This document shows positions 50,501-61,702 of a DNA stretch of 64,000 nt, one piece after another. Origin of the DNA: Antennarius striatus. Lineage: Eukaryota; Chordata; Actinopteri; Lophiiformes; Antennariidae. Below the pieces are notes generated by a model. The model worked only from the letters and a program-made list of their open reading frames with translations. It was not told the DNA's origin and did not search any database. The translations under genes were made by a program, and so were the position numbers. The stretch's first letter is position 1. Each line of letters starts with the position of its first letter. The stretch lies in assembly GCF_040054535.1 (NCBI RefSeq), contig NC_090785.1, positions 6,941,501-7,005,500 of the forward strand, in the 5' to 3' direction.

Positions 50501-51587
50501 TGGTAGAATAACACAGTCAGGGACTAACTAGCAGACAAAGATATTTCTGTAAGCACTTGGTAGAGGAAACAAACAGCTAACTGTGACATTCCAGTCAGGA
50601 TAAATGAAAAGAGTGAAAATTCAAACATAAGTTCTCTTACCTGTTAGCCAATACATTATATCGATTGCAAGACAGAAATATGTTAGGGTGAGGGTTAATA
50701 TGTCAGTGTGGATTTTAATGCGGTTTTTATAGCTGTGCTGCCACCAAGTGGCCATAAAATCATTTTCCAGAGGTCTGAATGTACATCCATCCATCTTTTT
50801 GTAGACGACACAATCGTAACTGTCTCATCTACAGCCACTTTATGGCTCATAGGTCTGCTGGATGCAATGTTATCTGACAATGGGTAAAAGGCAGGGTACA
50901 CCCCAAACGAGACGTCCACACAAAAGACAAGACAACAAACAACCATGCACACTCACACCTACCAACAAACAATTTGATGTGACCAGTTTGCCTAAGCTGG
51001 ATGTTTTTGAAGGTGGGGTGACCGAGAGAGAACTTATGCAACCACGGGGAGAACATGTAAACACTCCCCAGAAAGGAATCGAACCCAGAACTTTTTGAAT
51101 GTGAGGCAACAGCTCTACCCACTGCGCCACCATGCTGCCCTGAATGTACATATAAAATAAAGCAGATTAATTACAAATATTATATAATTAACATTTATTT
51201 AATAGTTGTGATTATGTTGGATTTAAACAGTCGTCACACTGCCCATACAATCTGATTGTAACCGCATTCTGGCATTGTCACAGATCAAGGCACAGGAACT
51301 TATAATTAATGTCTATCCCAGACATATTAACAATGAGTTTTTAAATTAACTGTGATGCTGTGAAACATCAGCTAGCACCTCTTGCTCATTTAATCAACTT
51401 TGTTGACCTCGGTTTTGGCAATAGCCATTACCAACATGAAGAATGAACTTTGAAACTGAATGAATTTCTGTCTACGACCACATCTGTCTGGAACATCTAC
51501 CAGTGAAAAACTTCATGTGTTTAATGTGTGTTTCTCTTTTTCAGGAGTCTGGTGGAGGAAGAGGAAGAGAGGCTGTCCAAAATGTGA
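36649..51587 (+). CDS. Type III-like intermediate filament protein, tailless (vimentin-related)
   Basis: Ten exons: 36649-36758, 36975-37113, 37269-37427, 37649-37768, 40728-40817, 42810-42941, 45257-45364, 48080-48190, 48306-48430 and 51545-51587; 1137 nt, 378 residues. A short head (MAVIRVSSYRKLFED...) is followed by coil 1A with the helix-start motif LNDRLVRLIELARCFEEEN (about residues 73-91). Coil 1B and the linker region follow (SPDIAPALDVKEFYCQLAERL, similar to vimentin SKPDLTAALRDVR), then coil 2 ending YKELLSEKMARDMEIAAYR and SLVEEEEERLSKM, the counterpart of the TYRKLLEGEE helix-end motif. The protein stops there, so there is no tail. Type III IF proteins such as vimentin are the closest in kind, but coil 1A and the end motif are divergent. 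It may be the fish gene called vimentin-related 2 (vimr2); I am not sure enough to name it. Long introns hold a V-SINE-like element. Confidence 0.9.
37178..37234. repeat. (GT)n-(CA)n palindromic microsatellite
   Basis: A TATATGTGTGTTTG(TG)n arm runs through GTACATAA into (AC)n, so the tract is self-complementary and can fold as a hairpin in intron 2 of the IF gene. Confidence 0.85.
40818..40840 (+). promoter_or_regulatory. G-rich tract overlapping the exon 5 donor of the IF gene
   Basis: Directly at the 5' splice site after 40817 the sense strand has G runs of 4, 7, 5 and 2 separated by single bases. It can form an RNA G-quadruplex covering the donor. Exon 5 is 90 nt and in frame, so its skipping would be silent for the frame. 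Confidence 0.4.
44537..44565. repeat. (TG)n microsatellite
   Basis: About 14 TG units in intron 6 of the IF gene. Confidence 0.9.
50776..51151 (-). mobile_element. tRNA-derived V-SINE-type element with target-site duplications
   Basis: Element body 50787-51140 on the minus strand, flanked by identical 11-bp direct repeats TGAATGTACAT (50776-50786 and 51141-51151). It begins GGGCAGCATGGTGGCGCAGT, with an A-box-like GTGGCGCAGTGGGTAGAG and a B box GGGTTCGATTCC, then the conserved GTTTACATGTTCTCCCCG segment and a (GATG)n-like tail. This is the organisation of the DANA/mermaid group of fish SINEs. It sits in intron 9 of the IF gene, antisense to it. Intact target duplications suggest a fairly young insertion. 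Confidence 0.85.
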
Positions 51588-52034
51588 CGTGAGGCCAGAA
51601 AATCTCAATAACTGTATGCTCCCCCTGGTACGCATTACCAAACAAACAAGTCTTCTTGAAGATGCAATGCCGTGCTGCTTGGATAGTATAGCTAAGTAAG
51701 CTAAGCTTCTAGTAACTCTACAGTAAATAAGTCTTCACTACACTGAAGCCACCCCCCCAAGATATATACTGTATAACTTTTAAATATTGAGGATTCTTCA
51801 TTCCAAAGCGAACATTCTATTTTCTCGATGCTCCAAAACTCGCTTAGCGAAAAATAAAAGTGTTGCCCTTAACAAATCAACCCCTTCTTGCACCCACTCT
51901 GTCATATTTCCACCATGTAAAGTCAAGTTTATGCAGCATTGGAAGAGAATGCTCAATTTTTTTACTTTTGGCACTGAAAGAAAAGGTTTGAGTTTTAAAT
52001 ACAACAATACTGTAACTGCAAAAAACAAAGAAAA

Positions 52035-52040
52035 AATAAA
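52035..52040 (+). terminator. Candidate poly(A) signal of the IF gene
   Basis: AATAAA 448 nt after the stop of the intermediate filament gene, within an A-rich stretch. No nearer canonical hexamer was noticed apart from less convincing A-rich sequence. Confidence 0.45.
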
Positions 52041-53864
52041 ACAGCATGGCCCTGAAATATTTGAATTTCAAAAAGTTGAATTGTCATTTAACCAAAGCTA
52101 CTCTGGACTGAGGTCTTCTACAGGTCTTCAGACATAACTGTGCTCCTTAATATATTTCCAATGACATAATATATTGTCCCATTTCTAGCTCTATCCTTAT
52201 TAGCCTGCAGCAAAACTAAAGTGTTTCAGTTGGACATTATTTACTGAATCTCAGCTACTGTGAACTATACTGCGCTACCCCAACACTGCTATGATAAAGG
52301 CTACCAATGCTCCAGTTTGAGCAGATGTAAATTTATCATGACAAATTAAAGACGTCTGGACGTCTAAGCTAGGCCACTGATAACAGGTCACTGGCATATG
52401 ACCCCATGACTCCACAGAAGATGAAGCAGTCTAAAAGTGGTGGGAGGATGGGTATTAAGTGTGTATCCATTCAGTGTCTGGTAGGGATGTTTTCTTAAGT
52501 GGGTTTTATCTTCACTGTCAGGACTCATATATGTTTTGTGCCCACGTTGTTGAATATGTTCCGCAGAACACAGACAACAACCAGCTGAGTAGCACAGAGT
52601 CATGGAGCAGCTCATACATCACTCAAACCATGTCTGATTACCAGCTCTTAACCCTTGACCCCTTCGCTGTTAGCAAATATATTGACAGTTCTCCCTTTGG
52701 AAACTGAAAGCGTCTCACCTTGCCTTTGCTTTTACAGTCTTGTGTTCGCATTACCGTCATGTATGGCTTTGACAGTCAAATGTGCAGACCACTGTTTGCA
52801 AATGGTTCATAAATTTTCTGTAGCTCTACCAAATGAGCACCTGGAACTTTTTGCAAAAAAAAAAAAAGAGTTATTATTTCAATGATCCAATTCACTGTGA
52901 TTGCAGAAATAACTATTTAGCTCTACATGTCTCTGTAATCTTTTCCTTATTTTTCGCGTGGCTTTTGAGCTGTCTGTTACAAATCATTTTCTGTTCCCGC
53001 TTTTAAACAAGCATCAAAATATGCTTTAGATTAAATAAAACTTGCTTGAGAGAAATCCTCACGCTATATGATTTCTTTTATGAAAATCTCATGTTTTATG
53101 AGAAATGCTCATGAATCCTTTGGTTTAAGACTTTACCCGTACTATAAAACGATGCAGAATGGAGTGATTTATGTTCTGTGATCCTTCTTTATTCAACTTC
53201 ATGCATAATGTGAGATTTGTGCATTCCCAGCTATTAACAATCTCAAAGTCTTGTTAGCTCAGCCATAAAGATGAAAAATGCAGCTAATAACGGATCAGAT
53301 AAGATTAGCTACACCCAGTGCACTTGTGGTGATCAGGGGTTAGCCTCTGTAATAACTGAGTTCAGTGTCTGGAGAAAGGGTCAGTACTGGCTGGCCGAAA
53401 TGACTTGTTTAATTGTCCAGACATAAAACACTGCAGGAAGAGGGCTTTACATCTGTTTTCTCTGAGCTAAATCCTGACCTCAGAGAAGAAGAGATGGAAA
53501 AGCATCACTTTCTTTCATTGTTCCATCCTGTTCCTTAAAAAAATAAAGATCAACAATCCATTTGAATCTCCTAATCTCATGGGATTGGTCTGTCATGTGG
53601 TGAATGTGAAAATACCTGAAAACCTGTCTTATGCTTTCCCACTTTTATTTTCCCTGCTTTTCCTCTCAGAGAGCGATGGTTGACTGTATAGAAAGCAAGG
53701 GAATGTATATGACAGACTGGAGCAGAATAATAAAAACATCCGTCCTGGTGGGGTTTTTTTTGTAAATCAAGATGTCACACTTGTAAATGATTAGTCCAAC
53801 TCCTGGATAGAATAAAAACCAGATCATATGCATACAAACACAAGCACACCTGGTACAAGCACAG

Positions 53865-53866
<2 letters not shown>

Positions 53867-53934
<68 letters not shown>
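53867..53934. repeat. (CT)n microsatellite
   Basis: About 34 uninterrupted CT units. Confidence 0.97.
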
Positions 53935-53937
<3 letters not shown>

Positions 53938-55114
53938 CATTTAGTATTTTGCCCTATAATAAATAGTCTCATAACATCTAAACACAGTGTGTATCCATAA
54001 AGTGGTAAATTCTCTCACTCTGAAACTACATAACGAACAACTTTAGCCACCACTAGATGGCTGGTTGGGCTTTTCTGTATTGATGTTGGCATGTTAGTTC
54101 AACAGGTTTCTTGTGCATTGTGTTTGGCATCTTTGTTCAGCATGTAAGCATGGTAACGTTAGCTCGGTAGCACAAAAAAACCAAATAAAAACCATAGCTA
54201 AAAGCCTAAATACACTGATTACACCAAACGGGTGCATACAGGAACATCCACCGACTCGTAGTAGCTCTGTTTACATTACTACCTGGTGTCAGCTGGGGGG
54301 GGGGGGGCATTCCTTAGCTTGATGTAACATAGGCATTTTACTCCTGTGCTTTTTTTGGGCTGTGTAGTCACAAAAGTTTAGAGGTATGTGGACATCCGAT
54401 GTACATGCTCTAACTTTACAAAATGTTAGCCGCATAGTGGTGCCAGAGGGCAAATAAGAATATCACCAAAGTGATATCCTCTGGGTACCATGAATGTCTG
54501 CACTGTCAAAGTTCATAATCATTATAGTTGCTGAGGCAGTTCAGAAGTCATGAGAAAACTGTTTTTGACAACCCTGCAGCTATGCCTTTAGCCTGTCTAA
54601 AAATATTCAGCATGCTTATAGTAGAAAATTCACAATATGTGAAAATAAGTTCAGCACAAAAGATTTCACAAGTCTTTCATATGATGAACATATAATGAAA
54701 CAGGCTGTCATTCAGTGAGGCAATTCTACCAACCAATTAAAAGGGTGTTCTAGATGGTTTCTACAGATGCTTCAATGTGAGATGACTTTTTTTGTTTGAA
54801 TGTGTTTGAACTATTTCAAAGACTCCTGATATTTGTGAGGGTGGTGACCTTCGTACTCCTCTGTTTTCCTTTGCTCCATCACAAATCCATGACAACTGAG
54901 AGAAATGTGTGTTATCCCCCTAAGTCCGTCTGTGACATTGAGTGGCCCTGGGCAGGACTGTGTCACCTCTGTTCCTTGAAGCTGGACAACTTGATTTGAA
55001 GCCACAGATTTTCAAAGCTGAGTCATGGATCAGTGGTCAGCCAGCTTGGCCTTTTCATCCTTTTTTCCCCTCTCTCTCTTTTTTTTTTTGCCTTGGTGGT
55101 TTCTATGTGTGTGC

Positions 55115-55152
55115 GGGGGGTGGGGGGTGGGGGGGTAGTAGAGGAAGGGGGG
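55115..55152 (+). repeat. G-rich tract with G-quadruplex potential
   Basis: G runs of 6, 6, 7 and 6 with loops of 1, 1 and 11 nt, in intergenic DNA. Confidence 0.7.
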
Positions 55153-58100
55153 TGCAGCAAAACCTGACCAACATCAACAAACGAAGCCGCTGTGAGGAAT
55201 AAATGAGAGTTTGGTCCCTCTGGGTAATGTTTGCTGTGAGATTGAATGTTTCATGATGGTTTGATTGTGTTGAAAGAAACCATTTCACACAACATATGCT
55301 GTGGACACAACATTCCATTAACTTCACATGGTGCAGGAATGTCTGTACATTAAGAGTGGCAGGGCCAGGCTGATAAATTATGACATCGGAGCTCGCTATG
55401 TCATTCCACATATCCTCAATCATCAGCACAGGAATCTGATTAACGCCTGAGGTCGTGGCGATCAAGGTCAGCTTGTATGACTCTGCGCAGCTGTCACCTC
55501 CACATAGGTATCCCTAGAATATTCCTTTCCCCTCAGGTTCACATGGACAAATAAACATTGTCCCCAATGAGGACAAAGGTAATTTTTTAAAGTCTCTTCA
55601 TGGCAGTTTGGCCGTAATGAACCAAGGTGGTGTTTAGAAAGCAAATAAATACAAGAGGATGGGGATGAATCAAGGAAGAAAATAAGAACAGTAAAAATAT
55701 ACAAAGGCGAAAGAGCTATTGAGAAAGTATTTCCTTAACAAGAGGGGAACAAATAATAAATTATGGGGCCCCTCTCCCTTGGGAAAGGTCTGGCATGCCT
55801 AAGGGTAGCAGGAAGTGGGCATCCTTCTCTTTTAATAGGGGTGGTGAGCAGGCTTTCATGATGGGAGCATCACATCCCATAAGACAGATTCAGAGTCCTG
55901 AGAAAAATCTAGTTAAAAGAATGCTCACACACAAACTCAAAGTTTAAACACCATGCAATGCTGAATGAAGATGGTGGTAGTGTGACTTAATAACCCCCAG
56001 GTCTCTCATCCTGTCATCACCTCCGTTTCTAGCCCTCATATCGGCAGTCCTGCTTGGCCTGTTAAACTGAGAGGCTGCTGACAGCAGTGACCCCACATTT
56101 ACCCCAAAATCTCCCCTATGCCCATCCCAAAGCAGGTGGCAAACACCCACTTATGTGTCATCATGATGGGCCACATATGCAAAATTTGCATATATCTCTC
56201 AGCAAACTCTCTACCATCCTGTTTTTGATGATGAAATAGAGCAAAACAGTCTTTTGATTTCCCCAGACTCCTCGCAGTGTATTAGTCACGGCCAAAGTTA
56301 GCTAAAAGTTTCCCTTTTGTCCCAAACTGTTCTATTAATCAACTTCACAAGGCATGCTTGATGGAAGCAGAAAAAAGCCTGGGCTACAGGGAACATTTTT
56401 TTTATACCTCAGTGGCTTTCATAGCATTAAAGGATGTTAATATCTTTTTAAGCATAGTGACTTTATTGTCAGCTTAGGCCTGACACAGGTCAGAGTGTTT
56501 GCTTTATTGGATTCTTGGCAGATGGCCTGCGTGGATCATGGCCACCCTTGAATTTAGCTCTCATTTTAAGCCTCACCTTATCAGCAAATGGCCTGCTCAC
56601 TGCACTTTTGTTACATATAGGAACTCATGTCAAGGATGTAATGGTTTCTTATCAGTTAGAAAAAAAAAATCATATCACATTGTTGATGCAAGATGTCCTC
56701 CCACCGACGGTAGCACTTAAGGGGATTATTTGTCTGGAATTTCTCTCTTGATGGATGACCTCTTTGTGGGTATGCAGGATACAGGTTATAAATAAATTAG
56801 ATTGACTTCTATTAGATCCAGTGATCTCATGTAGGATGTAGAATGGCGAAGAACATGCTCCTTCTGACCACTAAAAGGGTCTTAAATTTGACATAATGGA
56901 CTAAAATATACAAAAATACATTTTATTTACACACAAGAATATATTTCTGTTACCATTCATTGACCTATTTGAACCGATAACTAATTCCTCTCACTGTGCC
57001 TGTCTCCCTGGACTTGAAGCCAGAGCACCAGTAGTCCAAACTATCATAATTTGGGCTGGGAGTAAGAAATCACATGTGTCACAGTTTACGTATATCAGGG
57101 TTATAGCCTGGAGCAATGGCTGGTTTAGAATTTGGAACAAACTACGAAATCATTTTCTTCGCGCACTAGTCATTCATCTTTTTCCCAGACACCCAGACAT
57201 CTCAGACCTGCTTCCTGTCAAACTGACATGACCAGCAGGTAAGCAACATTTTCCATACATGGACCATATGTCGGTTTTTAAACAAAAATTTTAACATATA
57301 TTACAATACATCCTGATTGTACATTCGCATGATTTCCACATCTTGAACAGGAATCTCTGTCTGGCTTTGACGAAAACCTTTCAGTGTCACTTAAAGGACA
57401 ACAACATATAAACCCACGCGAGATTATGAGTGATGTTAAGGAGGTTGTTTGCGAATTAAATCTGTTCTACTATGCGGTTTACAATGAGCAAGGTAGCTTG
57501 ACCACCCCTAATCTTTGATGTTTTTCTGAAGTAGGCTCTTTGTTCAGCTTGTCAACTGATATGTGTTGTCGTAAGTGTCCATTAACTAGATGGTTGAGTG
57601 TTCAACCACCATCGAGCCTCCGCATGGCTACTACAGGACTACACTGACCCTGTGCCATTTCACTGCGGAGGCACACCGGAGGACATGCCAGGCCTGTGAT
57701 GTTTTACAGCTCAGCTTGCAGACAAAACACCTCACAACCAAATCCCTCCAACATCTGCTGCCAATTTAGCCGAGGCATTCCTGCAGCACTGTTTAATATT
57801 CACAGGGGTTAGGATCTATCGGGACAAGGGTGAATGGGGACGGTGGGGAGAGGGAACTAGCTTCTACAAACCTTTGGTCTGTAGTCCAGACACGGTGAAA
57901 AATGAGGGGTTAACAAAGAGTGAGCTGGAGCAGGGTTGGGTTAACTGGCCTAATTTGCAGGGATAATAATGGTGTTCACGCAAGGCCTTTGGGGAGCAAC
58001 AGAGTAGAACAGACCCTGATGCTGCAACCACACAGGAAGTTTACAACATGGCCAAAAATGTATTTAATCATCAAACATGCAGTGAGGAGCTGTCAGCATG

Positions 58101-58873
58101 GCTAAAGTCAGCAGCCATCCTAAAGATGAACACAGTGTGATTCATTTGTTAAGGAAGGAGCCAGTCAGAGCACCAGATCTCTATCTAAAAGATTTTAGCT
58201 CTTGACAGTAGCCTAAAGCACAAAATCTACATTATACTGTATGTAGTATATGCTTTTGTATTCCCATGGGAGGACGTAAACATTTTTTACCGTATGAACA
58301 ATAAACAGGGATACATTACAATCTTATTGGAAATGACAAAAAGGATCTTTATCAGTATCTTTCACACATTTCAACACAAAAAATATGCGCCGGCTGACCA
58401 TATGAAGAGACAAACAAAGGACATTAAATGATGATTAGATCCATAATGTTAAATATCCTTGTGCATTCTTATGAAGGTATTTAACCCACAGCTAAATTTA
58501 GAAAGAACATCCAAACCATTTTGTCCTCCATTTAGCTCCCGTTTATTTGTTAATGCTTATTTCTATGAGAAAATGCATTTTGGTCCATATTATATTTCAG
58601 GGTATAATATGACCTGTAAATAATCAAGCAATAACACACAGAGCTAAAAATAAAACAGAAACAAACACTGTTTGCTTCAGTGTGATTCATTTGTTGTGTG
58701 GGAATATTTACTCCTCGTCATGTGAAGGAGCTAACAATAACTCCTTGTTTTTGAGGGAATGAGATGACTATTTCAATAAAAATGCATTTTACATTACGTG
58801 ACCTTGTTCACATATGGATGTGGCCACCCTGTTGAGTGGATGCTATTTCAGTGGTTGACACAACTAAAGGTCT

Positions 58874-58927
58874 GACTCTTGGGTCTGGTCCCTCTCTTGG
58901 GTCTAGGCCCTCTCTTGGGTCTGACTT
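58874..58927. repeat. Three-copy 18-bp minisatellite
   Basis: Three adjacent units of the form CTCTCTTGGGTCTRGNCC with a few differences between them. Confidence 0.8.
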
Positions 58928-60288
58928 TGGCGTGGCGAGAGGGCCTGTGCGTTCCAGTGACCCTGGAGAGCGATACCATAGGTTCCAGACAAAGACCCCA
59001 GCGTATCAGCACGCTGCGAGGTGGTATCCCCACCAGTTGACTATCCTGCGGCTGGTGGTATTATTTGAAGCTGTTAATGCACCCATGACCACTGAATGAG
59101 TGCTGATCATACTTTTTACAGCTCTGAATGTATTCTCCCACCCAGTCCTCTTAGTACACAGGTTCTAACTTATAAGTTCATTATAAAATTCCTAAATTGC
59201 CATCATGAAACCAAGCAGAGGCATGTTCTTCTCTCACATTTTTCATCTATTTGTCATGTTTTCATCTAGAAACCATAGAAGTGAGATCCAAAGGACGTTT
59301 CTTTTTCCATCTCTATGTGAAGTTCAGGTTTTGGGCTTTCCCTCATCTTGTATGTCAAAACACATCATGAGGATCTGTTGATATGTGGCATCCAAGAGCC
59401 GTCCACACTCTTTAACATGTTTTGCATTCCCACCTCATGCCTTGTTTGATGGTGACAGTCTGTTAACATTCGTGGTAAGAGGAACGGTTTGCTCATGCTG
59501 CAACTGAAATAATCAGAAAGTGATGAAAACACATGCAGTGGCCCCATCTTAAGAATAGTTTAAAAATATTTCTTTGACAATTTCACTTACAGTCAAGCAC
59601 CATCATTTGTGTAAAGTTGTGTGATGGACGAACAAGGCTTGAAATTTAGGGTATTGGCAAAGAACCTAAGGATTCAAATTATTTTTCTATGTTCAAACAG
59701 ACAACACTTTTGAATGATTTTTTTCATAAAAGAAAAAAAAAAACATTCAAAAACAAGCTCAAAAACAACCACTGGTTGGTAAAAACCCACCACCAGGAGC
59801 TGCCAGTCTCTATCTCTGAGCCTCAGCTGCTGTTGTCTGTACATAAATGTTTTGGACAGTTGATGAAGCGCACCTAGTGGGATAATAACACATCAAATGT
59901 CCACTTTGAGCACAGAGCTGCACTTTTCAAATGCAATGTCAAAGAGCCAGATTTTTTTTGTACTTCCCTTTTGTTTCTGAGTTGTGTTGTTGGCATAAGT
60001 TCAAAGGTCTGCAAGAGAGCCTCAGCAGTAGCTGAGGTCATTTTTTGATGGACTTTCTAGAAAGCAGTGACCACAAAAATACTTTCTCTTTGAGTTCCTC
60101 TACTGTGGTTTGGACTGGACTGGTACTCAAGCTTAAAAAGTATGTGTAAAAATATTCTGTCAGAGCCATTTCCAGTAGCTAAAAGAGACTGAACCCTGAT
60201 TTGGGTTCAAACCCTTGTCCCTGTGGGTATGTACTCTTGAAATAAACAATTAAAATGCTTCAACAAGAACATTTTGAGATTAATGCAC

Positions 60289-60350
60289 ATCAAAATGATT
60301 ACATTTAAGTCATCCATGTTCCTCTCAGATTTAAATGTAATCATTTTGAT
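60289..60350. repeat. 20-bp perfect inverted repeat with 22-nt loop
   Basis: Left arm 60289-60308 (ATCAAAATGATTACATTTAA) and right arm 60331-60350 are exact reverse complements around a 22-nt spacer. The repeat does not extend further on the outside. Confidence 0.9.
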
Positions 60351-61647
60351 TATTCATTTGACCTTTCTGCTGGCACAATTATCATTATTTCTTTGTGAAC
60401 TAATACATGGAAAACCAACAGCATTCCCATTAGCAATGTCTACAAGAACAGCTCCACAGAGACACGATCATGAATATATACAGTAAACTTGATATTATTT
60501 TAGAAGCACAGTGAGGATAGCATTTTTAAAAAAACAAAACAAAACTGTATGGTCATTATTTTATGGTTATTTGTGGATTTTCAAAGTGCATGGTCATGCT
60601 TAGAGAATAATCACTGTGTTGGTTAACTTTGAAGTTGACAAGTTAACAACTAAAGGAATGAAAAACCTTGTTAACATTTAACCAAAATCACTATCTTACC
60701 CCAACCTAACCTTAACCAGAGGCTCTTGTTCCTAAATCCTTGGTCTCAGGTGCCAAAGTCCTGGCCTTTCCACACCTGCTGGTTGTCGCTATCACCTCCC
60801 AGTGATACAAGCACATAATATTTTACCAACTTTTGCAGCCTGTCCTGGAATTAACTGCTGTGGCATCCAACAGTAATCCTCTGTGTAAGAAGACAGGAGT
60901 GTGACAAAGAAATTTTTAAACTGACATATTAATGAGGGATCTTCCCTGGAGTGGAATGAAGACAGTAAATTCATTCACAAGGAATTATATAAACAGACTT
61001 TGATTGACACTAAATTTAAGCTTTTTTGTGTTACTTGAGGTGTTCTGTCAGTACCCCCATGCTTTATCACTATAATAAATGATTGCTGATGGGTTTCTTT
61101 TCAGGTTTCCTGTCACCAGAACTGATCTAAGGAGATCTCTATCAGTGTTATCTGGTCAGGAAAACTTCTGCCTCACCAGATAGTCTTCAGTTGAGTATGA
61201 CAGGAAGTTTGGGAAGGAAACAGATGATGTCTAGCAGAGGTCACGAACCTGGTTTTGAACCTGTGGTGACAGGAACACATGGTGTTCACCTCCAGCCTGC
61301 TAATCCAGACAGACCAATGATTCTTCTCTGCGTTTTAAAGGTGCCACTGAATTGCCCTTGCTATCTCTGCTAAGCCATAAGTGAGAGGCAGGCATATTTG
61401 GGGATTTTGTCTGGTCTGGTTTTATAGACCTCATGGAATGAGATAAACTTTTTTTCCCCTGTTAGTCTAACAGAGGTCATGTTTGCTTGAGTGGAGTAGC
61501 TGGTGATGGGACGGCTCTATGTTGACCATTTCAACTGAGCCGCAATGCAAGTATGGACATTTGCTGACCAAAAGTATGACATTGTTTTAATCTCACCCGA
61601 GAGCAGCGAAAATATGTCTGTGTTTAAATTCTGTCTGTATTTAAATT

Positions 61648-61649
<2 letters not shown>

Positions 61650-61686
<37 letters not shown>

Positions 61687-61702
61687 TATGTGTGTGTGTG
61701 TG
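61650..61702. repeat. (GT)n microsatellite
   Basis: About 26 GT units with two TATG interruptions. Confidence 0.95.

Noticed and set aside
57585-57615. Imperfect inverted repeat GATGGTTGA / TCAACCACCATC
   Set aside because: Short and imperfect; expected by chance in a window of this size.
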